Below, piece by piece: positions 33,161-41,222 of a stretch of 64,000 nt of DNA. Both the position numbers and the translations under genes were made by a program. The stretch spans positions 2,418,001 through 2,482,000 of the forward strand of contig NZ_CP109199.1 of assembly GCF_036250065.1 (NCBI RefSeq), written 5' to 3'. How positions within the stretch are numbered: the first letter of the stretch is position 1; each line of letters starts with the position of its first letter. Source of the stretch: Micromonospora sp. NBC_01699. GTDB lineage: Bacteria > Actinomycetota > Actinomycetes > Mycobacteriales > Micromonosporaceae. Below the pieces are notes generated by a model, which was not told where the DNA came from, ran no database searches, and saw only the letters and a list, made by a program, of their open reading frames with translations.

Positions 33161-34770
33161 GTCGGGGACTCCCGGGGGATCGGTAGCCGGGCCGGTATCG
33201 GCAGCCGGACGCTGAACAGCGTGCCACCTGCGGCGGGACGGCTCACGTCGACCTTGCCGTCGTAGCGTGACACCACCTGCCCGACCAGGGCCAGGCCGAG
33301 TCCCCGGCCGGCGCTCTTGGTCGACCAGCCGCGTCGGAACGCGTCGGTGACCTGCGCCGGATCGAGTCCCGGTCCGCTGTCGGCGACCCGGACCGTCACC
33401 TCCTGGTCGGTCGCGCCGACGAAGACCCGGACCTGCCGGGGCGGCTCGGTGCCGCCGACCGCCTCCAGGGCGTTGTCGAGCAGGTTGCCGACCACGGTGA
33501 GCAGGTCGCCGATGGGCAGCGGGTGCCCGTCGAGCCGGGAGTCGGGGTCGACCACCAGGTCCACGCCCCGTTCGCCGGCCTGGGCGGACTTGCCGAGCAG
33601 CAGCGCGGCCAGCGCGGGTTCGGTGACCGAGCCGACCACCCGGTCGGTGAGCTGCTGGGCGAGGGTCAGTTCGGCGGTGGCGAGCTGCACCGCCTCGTCG
33701 GTACGCCCCAACTCCACCAGCGTCAGTACGGTGTGCAGTCGGTTCGCCGACTCGTGCGCTTGGGCTTGCAGGGCCTCGCTGAGTCCGCGTACCGAGTCGA
33801 GTTCGCTGGCCAGGGTGCGCAACTCGGTGTGGTCACGCAGGGTCAGTACGGTGCCGACCGCCCGGCCGCCGAAGGTGGTGGCCCGCTGGTTGGCCACCAG
33901 GACCCGGTCACCGGCGAGCATCGGCTCGTCGTGTGCGGGGCGGCCGGAGAGGATCAGGTCGGCGACGGCCGGCGGGAAGCCGAGCTCGGCCACCGGCTGG
34001 TCCTGCACCGGGTCGGCCCCGGTCAGCCCGAGCAGGCGCCGCGCCTCGTCGTTGATCAGGGCCACCCGCCGGTCCGGGGTGAGCACCACCAGGCCCTCCC
34101 GGACCGAGTGCAGGACCGCGTCGTAGTACTCGTACATCCGGGTGATCTGGGCCGGGCCGAGGCCGTGGGTCTGCCGGCGCAGGCGGCGGCTGAGCAGCCA
34201 GGAGCCGGCGGCGGCGAGGGCGAGCGCGGCGGCGGTGGCGCCCAGCAGGGCGGGTGCCTGGGAGAACAGCTTGCGGTTGATCGCCTCGGTGGTGATGCCG
34301 ACCGAGACCAGTCCGACGACGGCGCCGCCCTCGCCGCGTACCGGCACCACCGCCCGGACGGACTCGCCGAGGGTGCCGATGTTGATCGTGGTGAACGCCC
34401 GGCCGAGGAGCGCGGGTTCGATCTCGCCGACGAACGGGTGACCGATCTGGGCCGGGTTGGGGTGCGAGTAGCGGGTGCGGTCGGGTGCCATCACCACTAT
34501 GAAGTCGGTCCCGGTGGCCCGGCGGGTCGATTCGGCGTACGGCTGGAGCGTGGCGGCCGGGTCGGGGGAGCCCAGCGCGGTCGCCACGTCGGGGGAGCGG
34601 GCGACGGCCTCCGCCACCGCGAGCACCTCCTCCTTCGCGGCGTCGCGTACGTCGGCGCGGGCGAGCAGCACCGCCCCGGCCATGCCGGCCACCACCAGCA
34701 GGGTGACGACCAGGACCTGCAAGGCGAAGAGTTGGCCCGCGATGCTCCATCGTCGTCTGGACATGCGCAT
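33157..34770 (-). CDS. CitA/DcuS-type sensor histidine kinase
   Basis: A 537-residue membrane kinase with a membrane helix (LFALQVLVVTLLVVAGMAGA), an extracytoplasmic PDC/Cache-like sensor (residues 40-165; RRATGTDFIVVMAPDRTRYS and HPNPAQIGHPFVG match the citrate/fumarate-binding class), a second helix, a PAS domain (220-320), and the kinase core. The phospho-acceptor His is in LQAQAHESANRLHT. N-box NLLDNALEAVGG, G1 ADSGPGL and G2 GRGLGLALVGQVV are intact. The start is ATG 34770 or 34764. It probably senses a C4-dicarboxylate or citrate, as the divergent symporter suggests. Confidence 0.92.
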   Translation of the reverse strand: MRMSRRRWSIAGQLFALQVLVVTLLVVAGMAGAVLLARADVRDAAKEEVLAVAEAVARSPDVATALGSPDPAATLQPYAESTRRATGTDFIVVMAPDRTRYSHPNPAQIGHPFVGEIEPALLGRAFTTINIGTLGESVRAVVPVRGEGGAVVGLVSVGITTEAINRKLFSQAPALLGATAAALALAAAGSWLLSRRLRRQTHGLGPAQITRMYEYYDAVLHSVREGLVVLTPDRRVALINDEARRLLGLTGADPVQDQPVAELGFPPAVADLILSGRPAHDEPMLAGDRVLVANQRATTFGGRAVGTVLTLRDHTELRTLASELDSVRGLSEALQAQAHESANRLHTVLTLVELGRTDEAVQLATAELTLAQQLTDRVVGSVTEPALAALLLGKSAQAGERGVDLVVDPDSRLDGHPLPIGDLLTVVGNLLDNALEAVGGTEPPRQVRVFVGATDQEVTVRVADSGPGLDPAQVTDAFRRGWSTKSAGRGLGLALVGQVVSRYDGKVDVSRPAAGGTLFSVRLPIPARLPIPRESPT

Positions 34771-34904
34771 CAGTGTTCCCTGTGTGACGGCTCTGGCGCT
34801 TGACGACGCCGGAGATCAGTTTGTTGTTTCGGGTGGGGGTCTGCCCGGTGAACACAATGAACGCAAGGCTGTGCGTACGTGAGATCCAGGCCACAGTCTC
34901 GGGC

Positions 34905-36299
34905 ATGGACACCCCCACCGCCCGGCCACGACGGGACCGCACCCACTATCTGTATCTCGCCGTCATCGTCGCCGTCGTCGCCGGCATCGTCCTCGGCTTC
35001 GCCGCCCCGGAGGCGGCCCGGGAGCTGAAGCCGATCGGTACCGGCTTCGTCGCGCTGATCAAGATGATGATCAGCCCGATCATCTTCTGCACCATCGTGC
35101 TCGGCGTCGGCTCGGTCCGGCAGGCCGCCAAGGTCGGCAAGGTCGGCGGCCTGGCGCTCGGCTACTTCCTGGTCATGTCGACCGTGGCGCTCGCCATCGG
35201 ACTCGTCGTCGGCAACATCGTGCACCCCGGCTCGGGCCTGCACCTCGGCGCCGCCCAGGCCGCCGCCGGCCAGGCCCAGGTCAGCGGCGAGAGCGAGGGT
35301 ACGGTCGACTTCCTGCTCGGCATCATCCCGACCTCGCTGCTGTCGGCACTGACCGAGGGCGAGGTGTTGCAGACCCTGCTGGTCGCGCTCCTGGTCGGCT
35401 TCGCCGTGCAGGCGATGGGCCGCCGGGGCGAGCCGGTGCTGCACGCCGTCGGCGTGATCCAGCGGCTGGTCTTCAAGATTCTGACGATGGTGATGTGGCT
35501 GGCGCCGTTCGGCGCGTTCGGCGCGATCGCCGCCGTGGTCGGCGCGACCGGGATGGACGCGCTCAAGAGCCTGGCCCAGATCATGATCGGCTTCTACGCC
35601 ACCTGTCTGATCTTCGTCATCGTGATCCTGGGCCTGCTGCTCCGCCTGATCGCCGGCATCTCGATCTTCTCCCTGCTGCGCTACCTGGGCCGGGAGTTCC
35701 TGCTGATCCTCTCCACCTCCTCCTCCGAGTCGGCGCTGCCCCGGCTGATCGCCAAGATGGAGCACTTCGGGGTGAGCAAGCCGGTGGTCGGCATCACCGT
35801 GCCGACCGGCTACTCGTTCAACCTCGACGGCACCGCGATCTACCTGACCATGGCCTCGCTCTTCGTGGCCGAGGCGCTGGGCAAGCCGCTCGCCGTCGGT
35901 GAGCAGATCTCGCTGCTGGTCTTCATGGTGATCGCGTCCAAGGGCGCGGCCGGCATCACCGGCGCGGGGCTCGCCACCCTGGCCGGCGGGTTGCAGAGCC
36001 ACCGGCCGGACCTGGTCGACGGGGTGGGCCTGATCGTCGGCATCGACCGGTTCATGTCCGAGGCCCGCGCGCTGACCAACTTCGCCGGCAACGCGGTGGC
36101 CACCGTACTGATCGGCACCTGGACCCGTGAGTTCGACCGGGAGCAGGCGCGGGCGGTGCTCTCCGGCGAGCGACCCTTCGACGAGTCGACCATGGTCGAC
36201 GAGCACGGCCCGGCGGACGACGAGCACGGGCCGGGGGACGACGAGTCCCCGGCCGACGCGGGCGGCACCACGAAGGAACCCGCGGCGGCCCGCGGCTGA
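34905..36299 (+). CDS. Dicarboxylate/amino acid:cation symporter (DctA/GltP family)
   Basis: A 464-residue membrane transporter of the glutamate/C4-dicarboxylate family. The re-entrant loop signature SSSESALPRLI (about residue 270), PTGYSFNLDGTAIYLTMASLF, and MSEARALTNFAGNAVATVLI with its substrate-binding Arg region are all present. ATG 34905 gives a normal N-terminus; ATG 34858 would add an unlikely leader. A C-terminal acidic tail of about 40 residues (DDEHGPGDDESPAD) is unusual for the family. Divergent from the CitA/CitB-like pair. A terminator follows at 36318. Confidence 0.92.
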   Translation: MDTPTARPRRDRTHYLYLAVIVAVVAGIVLGFAAPEAARELKPIGTGFVALIKMMISPIIFCTIVLGVGSVRQAAKVGKVGGLALGYFLVMSTVALAIGLVVGNIVHPGSGLHLGAAQAAAGQAQVSGESEGTVDFLLGIIPTSLLSALTEGEVLQTLLVALLVGFAVQAMGRRGEPVLHAVGVIQRLVFKILTMVMWLAPFGAFGAIAAVVGATGMDALKSLAQIMIGFYATCLIFVIVILGLLLRLIAGISIFSLLRYLGREFLLILSTSSSESALPRLIAKMEHFGVSKPVVGITVPTGYSFNLDGTAIYLTMASLFVAEALGKPLAVGEQISLLVFMVIASKGAAGITGAGLATLAGGLQSHRPDLVDGVGLIVGIDRFMSEARALTNFAGNAVATVLIGTWTREFDREQARAVLSGERPFDESTMVDEHGPADDEHGPGDDESPADAGGTTKEPAAARG

Positions 36300-36317
36300 C
36301 CATCCCCGATCCGCTCC

Positions 36318-36355
36318 TCGGGCCACCCGCTCCGTGCCACGGGCGGGTGGCCCGA
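36318..36355 (+). terminator. Terminator hairpin after the symporter
   Basis: Perfect 13-bp arms (TCGGGCCACCCGC with its complement at 36343-36355) and a 12-nt loop, 19 bp past the symporter stop, followed by ATTATG. Confidence 0.85.
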
Positions 36356-36403
36356 ATTATGTGTAGAGCGCAAGTTACGAGGTTTCATCGGTAAAGTCGG
36401 TTC

Positions 36404-37594
36404 GTGACCAGAGGGCAGAGAATCCTCGCCGGGCTGGCGGTGGCCCTGTCGATCGCGCTCACCGCCTGCACGGAGCAGCCGCCGCAGCGCTCCGGCCCGG
36501 CGTCCGGTGCCCCCGGCCAGCAGGCCGAGCCGCAGGCCACCCCGGCCCTGGAGCTGATCGCCGGGATGCCGCCCTACACCTCCACCACCAACGTGTACGC
36601 CGCCGCCGGCGCCGACCAGTTGAGCGAGGCGGTACGCGGCGACAAGCCCCTCGTCTACGTCCCCAACACCGGCAGCGACGACGTGTGGGTGATCGACCCG
36701 GACACGTACAGGGTGGTGGACAAGTTCCCCGGCGGACCGGAACCGCAGCACGTCGTCCCCTCCTACGACCTGCGTACGCTCTACGTCGCGTCCAGCCGGG
36801 TGCCGTCGGGCGGCCTGGTGCCGATCGACCCGCGCACCGGCAAGCCGGGCAAGCTGATCGACGTGCAGGACGTCTACAACCTGTACTTCACCCCGGACGG
36901 CAAGCAGGGGATAGTGGTCGCCGAGTTCTACCGGCGACTCGACTTCTACGACGTCACCACCTGGCGGCGGACCGGCTCGGTCAGCTTCCCGGAGTGCGCC
37001 GGAATCAACCACCTGGACTACTCGGTCGACGGCCGGACCATGCTGGTGAGCTGCGAGTTCGGCAACCGGATGCTGGTCGTCGACTCGGTCACCCGCACCA
37101 AACTGCGCCAGTTCGACCTGGACGTGGTCGCCGACGGGATGCCGCAGGACACCCGGCTCACCCCGGACGGGCGGCACTTCCTGGTCGCGGACATGATGGC
37201 CGCCGGCGTCTACGTCTTCGACGGCGCGGCCACCCAACGGACCGGTTTCATCCCCACCGGCAAGGGCGCGCACGGCATCTACTTCAGCCGGGACGGCACT
37301 CTCGCGTACGTCACCAACCGGGACGACGGCACCGTGAGCCTGATCGACCTGGCCACGCTCACCCCGGCCGGACTCTGGCGGATTCCCGGCGGGGGCAGCC
37401 CCGACATGGGCGGGCTCTCCGCCGACGGCCGGGTGCTCTGGCTCTCCGGCCGCTACCACGACGAGGTGTACGCGATGAGCACCGCGGACGGTCGGCTGCT
37501 GGCCCGGATCCCGGTCGGCTCCGGCCCGCACGGGCTCACCATCTGGCCCCAGCCCGGCCGCTACTCCCTCGGCCACACCGCCAACATCCGCTGA
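36404..37594 (+). CDS. Lipoprotein with YVTN-type beta-propeller repeats
   Basis: A 396-residue exported lipoprotein. The signal peptide (GLAVALSIALTAC) ends in a lipobox with Cys at about residue 22. After a Pro/Gln-rich linker a seven-bladed propeller is likely, with repeating strands such as LVYVPNTGSDDVWVIDP, LYVASSRV, MLVSCEFGNRMLVVDS, FLVADMMAAGVYVFDG and AYVTNRDDGTVSLIDL. Such propellers mostly bind partners or ligands rather than catalyse. The start is GTG 36404. It is 80 bp before the aminotransferase gene, possibly co-transcribed. Function is unknown. Confidence 0.85.
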   Translation: MTRGQRILAGLAVALSIALTACTEQPPQRSGPASGAPGQQAEPQATPALELIAGMPPYTSTTNVYAAAGADQLSEAVRGDKPLVYVPNTGSDDVWVIDPDTYRVVDKFPGGPEPQHVVPSYDLRTLYVASSRVPSGGLVPIDPRTGKPGKLIDVQDVYNLYFTPDGKQGIVVAEFYRRLDFYDVTTWRRTGSVSFPECAGINHLDYSVDGRTMLVSCEFGNRMLVVDSVTRTKLRQFDLDVVADGMPQDTRLTPDGRHFLVADMMAAGVYVFDGAATQRTGFIPTGKGAHGIYFSRDGTLAYVTNRDDGTVSLIDLATLTPAGLWRIPGGGSPDMGGLSADGRVLWLSGRYHDEVYAMSTADGRLLARIPVGSGPHGLTIWPQPGRYSLGHTANIR

Positions 37595-37674
37595 GCCGGG
37601 TCGGCGGACGCCCCGCCACCGAACGAGCCCCGGCGTGCTCCACGGTGCCCGGTCCGGCCACCTACCCTGGGCAT

Positions 37675-38709
37675 ATGGATCTTGCGCAGGCACAGGAGTT
37701 GTGGAATCCGGAGCCGGGCTGGCTCAACACCGCGAGCTACGGGCTGCCGCCGCGACCGGCCTGGGACGCGTTGCAGCAGGCGCTGGGCGAGTGGCAGGTC
37801 GGCCGTACGTCGTGGGAGGGCTGGAACGCCGCCACCGACCGGTCCCGTACCGCGTTCGCCCGACTGGTCGGGGTGCCGGTCGCCGACGTCTGCGTGGGTG
37901 CCGGGGTGTCCCAGTTGCTCGCCCCGATCGCCGCCGCGCTACCGGCCGGCACCACCGTACTGGCGCCGGAGGAGGAGTTCACCTCGAACCTTTTTCCCTG
38001 GCTGGTGCACGGCGATCGGGGCGTACGGGTGCGCACCGTACCGGCGGCGCGGCTGGTCGAGTCGATCGACGCGTCCACCGATCTGGTCGCGTTCAGCCTG
38101 GTCCAGTCCGCCACCGGCGCGGTCGCCGAGTACGAGGCGGTGGTGGCGGCGGCCCGTGACCACGGCGCGCTGGTGGTGGTGGACGCGACCCAGGGCTGCG
38201 GTTGGCTGCCGTTCGACGCGGGACTGGCCGACGCGGTGGTGGTCGGGGCGTACAAGTGGTTGATGGCGCCCCGCGGCGCCGCGTTCGGTTACCTCGCCCC
38301 GGCGTTGCGGGACCGGCTCACCCCGCTCGCCGCCGGCTGGTACGCCGGTGACGACCCGCACGGCTCCTACTACGGCCCGCCGCTGCGGTTGGCCGCCGAC
38401 GCCCGCCGGTTCGACCTGTCCCCGGCCTGGTTCAGCTTCGTCGGGGCGGCACCCGCGCTGGAACTGATCGCCGAGATCGGCCTGCCGGCGATCCACGCCC
38501 ACAACGTGAACCTGGCCAACAGCTTCCTCACCGGCCTGGGCCAGCCCCCCGGCAACAGCGCCATCGTCACCGTCGACGTCCCCGACGCCCAACAACGCCT
38601 GGCCGCCGCCGGTATCCGCGCCGCCGTCCGCGCCGGCCACCTCCGCGCCTCCTTCCACCTCTACACCACCCCCACCGACATAACCCAAGCCCTAACCGCC
38701 CTCACCTGA
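37675..38709 (+). CDS. Class V aminotransferase-fold PLP enzyme
   Basis: A 344-residue PLP enzyme of the cysteine desulfurase/isopenicillin epimerase fold. The cofactor lysine is in VVVGAYKWLMAPRG (about residue 197), preceded by VVVDATQGCGW (Asp and Gln contacting PLP). WLNTASYGLPPR opens the fold. It lacks the Cys loop of desulfurases, so it is more likely a lyase, epimerase or aminotransferase. The start is ATG 37675. The last 150 bp become very C-rich, running into the C tract before the palindrome at 38798. Confidence 0.86.
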   Translation: MDLAQAQELWNPEPGWLNTASYGLPPRPAWDALQQALGEWQVGRTSWEGWNAATDRSRTAFARLVGVPVADVCVGAGVSQLLAPIAAALPAGTTVLAPEEEFTSNLFPWLVHGDRGVRVRTVPAARLVESIDASTDLVAFSLVQSATGAVAEYEAVVAAARDHGALVVVDATQGCGWLPFDAGLADAVVVGAYKWLMAPRGAAFGYLAPALRDRLTPLAAGWYAGDDPHGSYYGPPLRLAADARRFDLSPAWFSFVGAAPALELIAEIGLPAIHAHNVNLANSFLTGLGQPPGNSAIVTVDVPDAQQRLAAAGIRAAVRAGHLRASFHLYTTPTDITQALTALT

Positions 38710-38797
38710 CCCCACCCCCCCTCCCCCCTACCCCACCCCCCACCCCCCTGCCCCCCGCCCCCTGCCCCCCCACCCCCTGCCCCACCCCTCTCCTCGT

Positions 38798-38855
38798 CGA
38801 TCTAGGGCATATACGTGCTTGTGGATCTCCAACAGCACGTATATGCCCTAGATCG
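38798..38855. repeat. Long intergenic palindrome, family B copy 2
   Basis: Perfect 22-nt arms (38798-38819 and 38834-38855; arm begins CGATCTAGGGCATATACG) enclose a 14-nt loop (TGTGGATCTCCAAC). Compared with 8777-8834 two adjacent arm bases differ (GA to AT), and the facing bases in the other arm have changed to keep pairing. The left flank (38710-38797) is almost pure C; the right flank is G-rich. Confidence 0.94.
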
Positions 38856-38896
38856 CGAGGAGGGGGGCGGGGGTGAGGTGGGTCACTTTTCGAAAC

Positions 38897-38977
38897 GGTA
38901 CGGGGTCGTATTGGAATTTGGGGGCTAGGTTCTTTTCGTTACGAGTCTGTTCCGTATCGTTTTTGAGGGTACGGGGT
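38897..38977. promoter_or_regulatory. Promoter region of the MFS-TetR pair with candidate TetR operator
   Basis: An inverted repeat CGTTACG (38937-38943) - 9 nt - CGTATCG (38953-38959) matches at 6 of 7 positions per arm and has the size of TetR-family sites. A 10-bp direct repeat GGTACGGGGT occurs at 38897-38906 and 38968-38977. The likely ligand is the TetR protein encoded two genes downstream. Confidence 0.5.
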
Positions 38978-38998
38978 ACCGGGGGGTAGGGGCGTTTT

Positions 38999-40579
38999 AT
39001 GGAGAACCCGCAACCGTTCGAGAACACGGGGCACCCGAGGCGGTGGGTGATCCTCGGCGTGCTGGTGATCAGCCTGCTCGTGGTGGTCCTGGACAACACG
39101 ATCCTCAACGTCGCCCTGCGTACGTTGTCCGACCCGGTGCACGGCCTCGGTGCCAGCCAGGGCGACCTGGAATGGGCGATCAACTCCTACACGCTGGTCT
39201 TCGCCGGACTGCTGTTCACCTTCGGGGTGCTCGGCGACCGGCTCGGGCGCAAGCGCTTCCTGCTGCTCGGGCTGGCCATGTTCGGGGCCTCGTCGCTGCT
39301 GTCCGCGTACGCGCAGAGCCCCGGCCAGTTGATCGGGGCACGGGCCCTGATGGGCCTCGGCGGAGCGGCGATCATGCCGGCCACCCTGTCGATCATCTCC
39401 AACGTCTTCGACCCGCGTGAACGGGCCCGCGCGATCGGCGTCTGGGCCGGGGCGGTCGGCCTCGCCGTGGCGATCGGCCCGATCCTGGGCGGGCTGCTGC
39501 TGGAGCACTTCTGGTGGGGCTCGGTCTTCCTGATCAACGTACCGGTGGTGCTGGTCGGCCTGGTGGCCGCGTTTGTGCTGGTGCCCGAGTCGCGCGACCC
39601 GCGACCGAGCCGGATCGACATCGTCGGCGTGCTGCTCTCGGTGGTCGGCCTGGTGGCGTTGACCTACGGCGTCATCGACGGCGGCGAGCACGGCTTCGAC
39701 CGGCCGCTGGTCTGGGTGTCGATCGTCGGTGGGCTGGCCGTATTGGCCGCGTTCGTGCTCTACGAGCTGCGGGTCGAGTTCCCGTCGCTGGACGTCCGGC
39801 TGTTCAAGATGCCCCGCTTCGCCGCGCCGGTCGCGGTGGTCGGGCTGACCTTCTTCGCCGCCATGGGCGTGATGTTCTTCAGCTCGTTCTACCTGCAACT
39901 GGTCCGGGACTACTCGCCGCTGCGTACCGGTGTGCTGTTCCTGCCGTTCGCGGCCGCCCAGCTGATCTTCGCCCCGCGCAGCGCCGCGATGGTCAAGCGG
40001 TACGGCGCCAAGGCCGTCTCCGCCGTCGGCCTGCTGCTGACCGCCCTCGCGCTCGCCGCGTTCGTCTTCATCGGGGCCGAGACGCCGATCTGGGTGCTCG
40101 TCGTGTCGTTCTTCGTCCAGGGCGTCGGGATGGCCAACATCATGGCGCCGGCCACCGAGTCGGTCATGTCGTCGCTGCCCCGGGAGAAGGCCGGGGTCGG
40201 CTCCGCGGTCAGCAACACCGTCCGGCAGATCGGTGGCGCACTCGGCGTCGCGGTCCTCGGTTCGGTGCTGTCCGGGGTCTACCGGGACCAGATAGCACCC
40301 GCCACCGACGCGCTGCCGGGCCCGGCCCAGGAGGCGGTGAGCGAGTCGATCTCCGGCGCGTACGCCGCCGCGGCCCAACTCGGCCCGGCCGGACAGGGCG
40401 TGATCGACGCGGCCAACGACGCGTTCGTCTCGGCGATGCACTGGGCCGCCGGGCTGTCGGCGATCGTCGCGGTCATCGGCATCCTGGTGGTCCTGCGCTG
40501 GATGCCGGGACGTGCGGCGACCCACGCGCACGTCCAGCCGGAACAGACGAGCACGCCGGAACTGGCAGCTACATCATAA
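38999..40579 (+). CDS. MFS multidrug transporter, DHA2 family
   Basis: A 526-residue 14-helix antiporter. [15 protein letters not shown] in helix 1, [19 protein letters not shown] between helices 2 and 3, and [19 protein letters not shown] in helix 5 (motif C) are the family marks. The start is ATG 38999. A TetR gene follows after 10 bp. It is similar in type to the MFS protein at 11625 but not a close copy. Probable role is export of a toxic compound under TetR control. Confidence 0.93.
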   Translation: MENPQPFENTGHPRRWVILGVLVISLLVVVLDNTILNVALRTLSDPVHGLGASQGDLEWAINSYTLVFAGLLFTFGVLGDRLGRKRFLLLGLAMFGASSLLSAYAQSPGQLIGARALMGLGGAAIMPATLSIISNVFDPRERARAIGVWAGAVGLAVAIGPILGGLLLEHFWWGSVFLINVPVVLVGLVAAFVLVPESRDPRPSRIDIVGVLLSVVGLVALTYGVIDGGEHGFDRPLVWVSIVGGLAVLAAFVLYELRVEFPSLDVRLFKMPRFAAPVAVVGLTFFAAMGVMFFSSFYLQLVRDYSPLRTGVLFLPFAAAQLIFAPRSAAMVKRYGAKAVSAVGLLLTALALAAFVFIGAETPIWVLVVSFFVQGVGMANIMAPATESVMSSLPREKAGVGSAVSNTVRQIGGALGVAVLGSVLSGVYRDQIAPATDALPGPAQEAVSESISGAYAAAAQLGPAGQGVIDAANDAFVSAMHWAAGLSAIVAVIGILVVLRWMPGRAATHAHVQPEQTSTPELAATS

Positions 40580-40589
40580 GTCGGAAACA

Positions 40590-41195
40590 ATGACGGACAT
40601 GACCACCACCGCTGATGCTCCGCGGTCGCCCGGGCGACCGCGGAGCACCCGCGTCGACGAGGCGATCGTGGAAGCCACCCTGGACCTGCTCGCCGAGGGC
40701 ACCACCCTCGAAGCGCTGTCCATCGAGGCGATCGCCGCCCGTGCGGGCGTCGGCAAGGCCGCCATCTACCGTCGCTGGTCGGGCAAGGACGCCCTGGTCG
40801 TCGACACGCTGCGGACCCTGAAGGGGCCGCCGACGATGCCGAACGGCGCGACCGTACGCGAGGACCTGGTGATCCTGCTCAGTCAGGTGGGCCGCAACTC
40901 GGACGCGCGGGCGGCATCGATCTTCCCGTGCATGATGCCGACCATCCAGCGCGACGCCGCCATGCACCGGCTCTACCAGGAGTTGCTCGAACCCCGCCGG
41001 CAGGTGATGCGGGACGTGCTGCTGCGGGGCATCGAGCGCGGGGAGCTGCGACCCGACGTCGACATCGAGCTGACCCTGGCCGTACTGACCGCGCCGGTGC
41101 TGCTCCAGCGGCTGCTGCGCTGGCATCCGAAACTCGACGCCGACAACCTGCCCGAGCGGGTGGTCGACGCCCTGTTCTCCGGCATCGCCACCTGA
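40590..41195 (+). CDS. TetR/AcrR-family regulator
   Basis: A 201-residue repressor. The N-terminal helix-turn-helix is [28 protein letters not shown] (residues 36-65), preceded by the basic [12 protein letters not shown]. The ligand domain (about 75-195) includes helices typical of the TetR_C group. ATG 40590 is chosen; ATG 40599 is close by. Co-transcribed with the MFS gene, which it probably represses through the site at 38937-38959. Confidence 0.92.
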   Translation: MTDMTTTADAPRSPGRPRSTRVDEAIVEATLDLLAEGTTLEALSIEAIAARAGVGKAAIYRRWSGKDALVVDTLRTLKGPPTMPNGATVREDLVILLSQVGRNSDARAASIFPCMMPTIQRDAAMHRLYQELLEPRRQVMRDVLLRGIERGELRPDVDIELTLAVLTAPVLLQRLLRWHPKLDADNLPERVVDALFSGIAT

Positions 41196-41222
41196 CGAGG
41201 GGCAGGGCCGGGCATACGGGCG

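Noticed and set aside
34770-36326. 518-codon open frame on the - strand
   Set aside because: Antisense to the symporter; product is Asp/Gln/Gly/His-rich low complexity.
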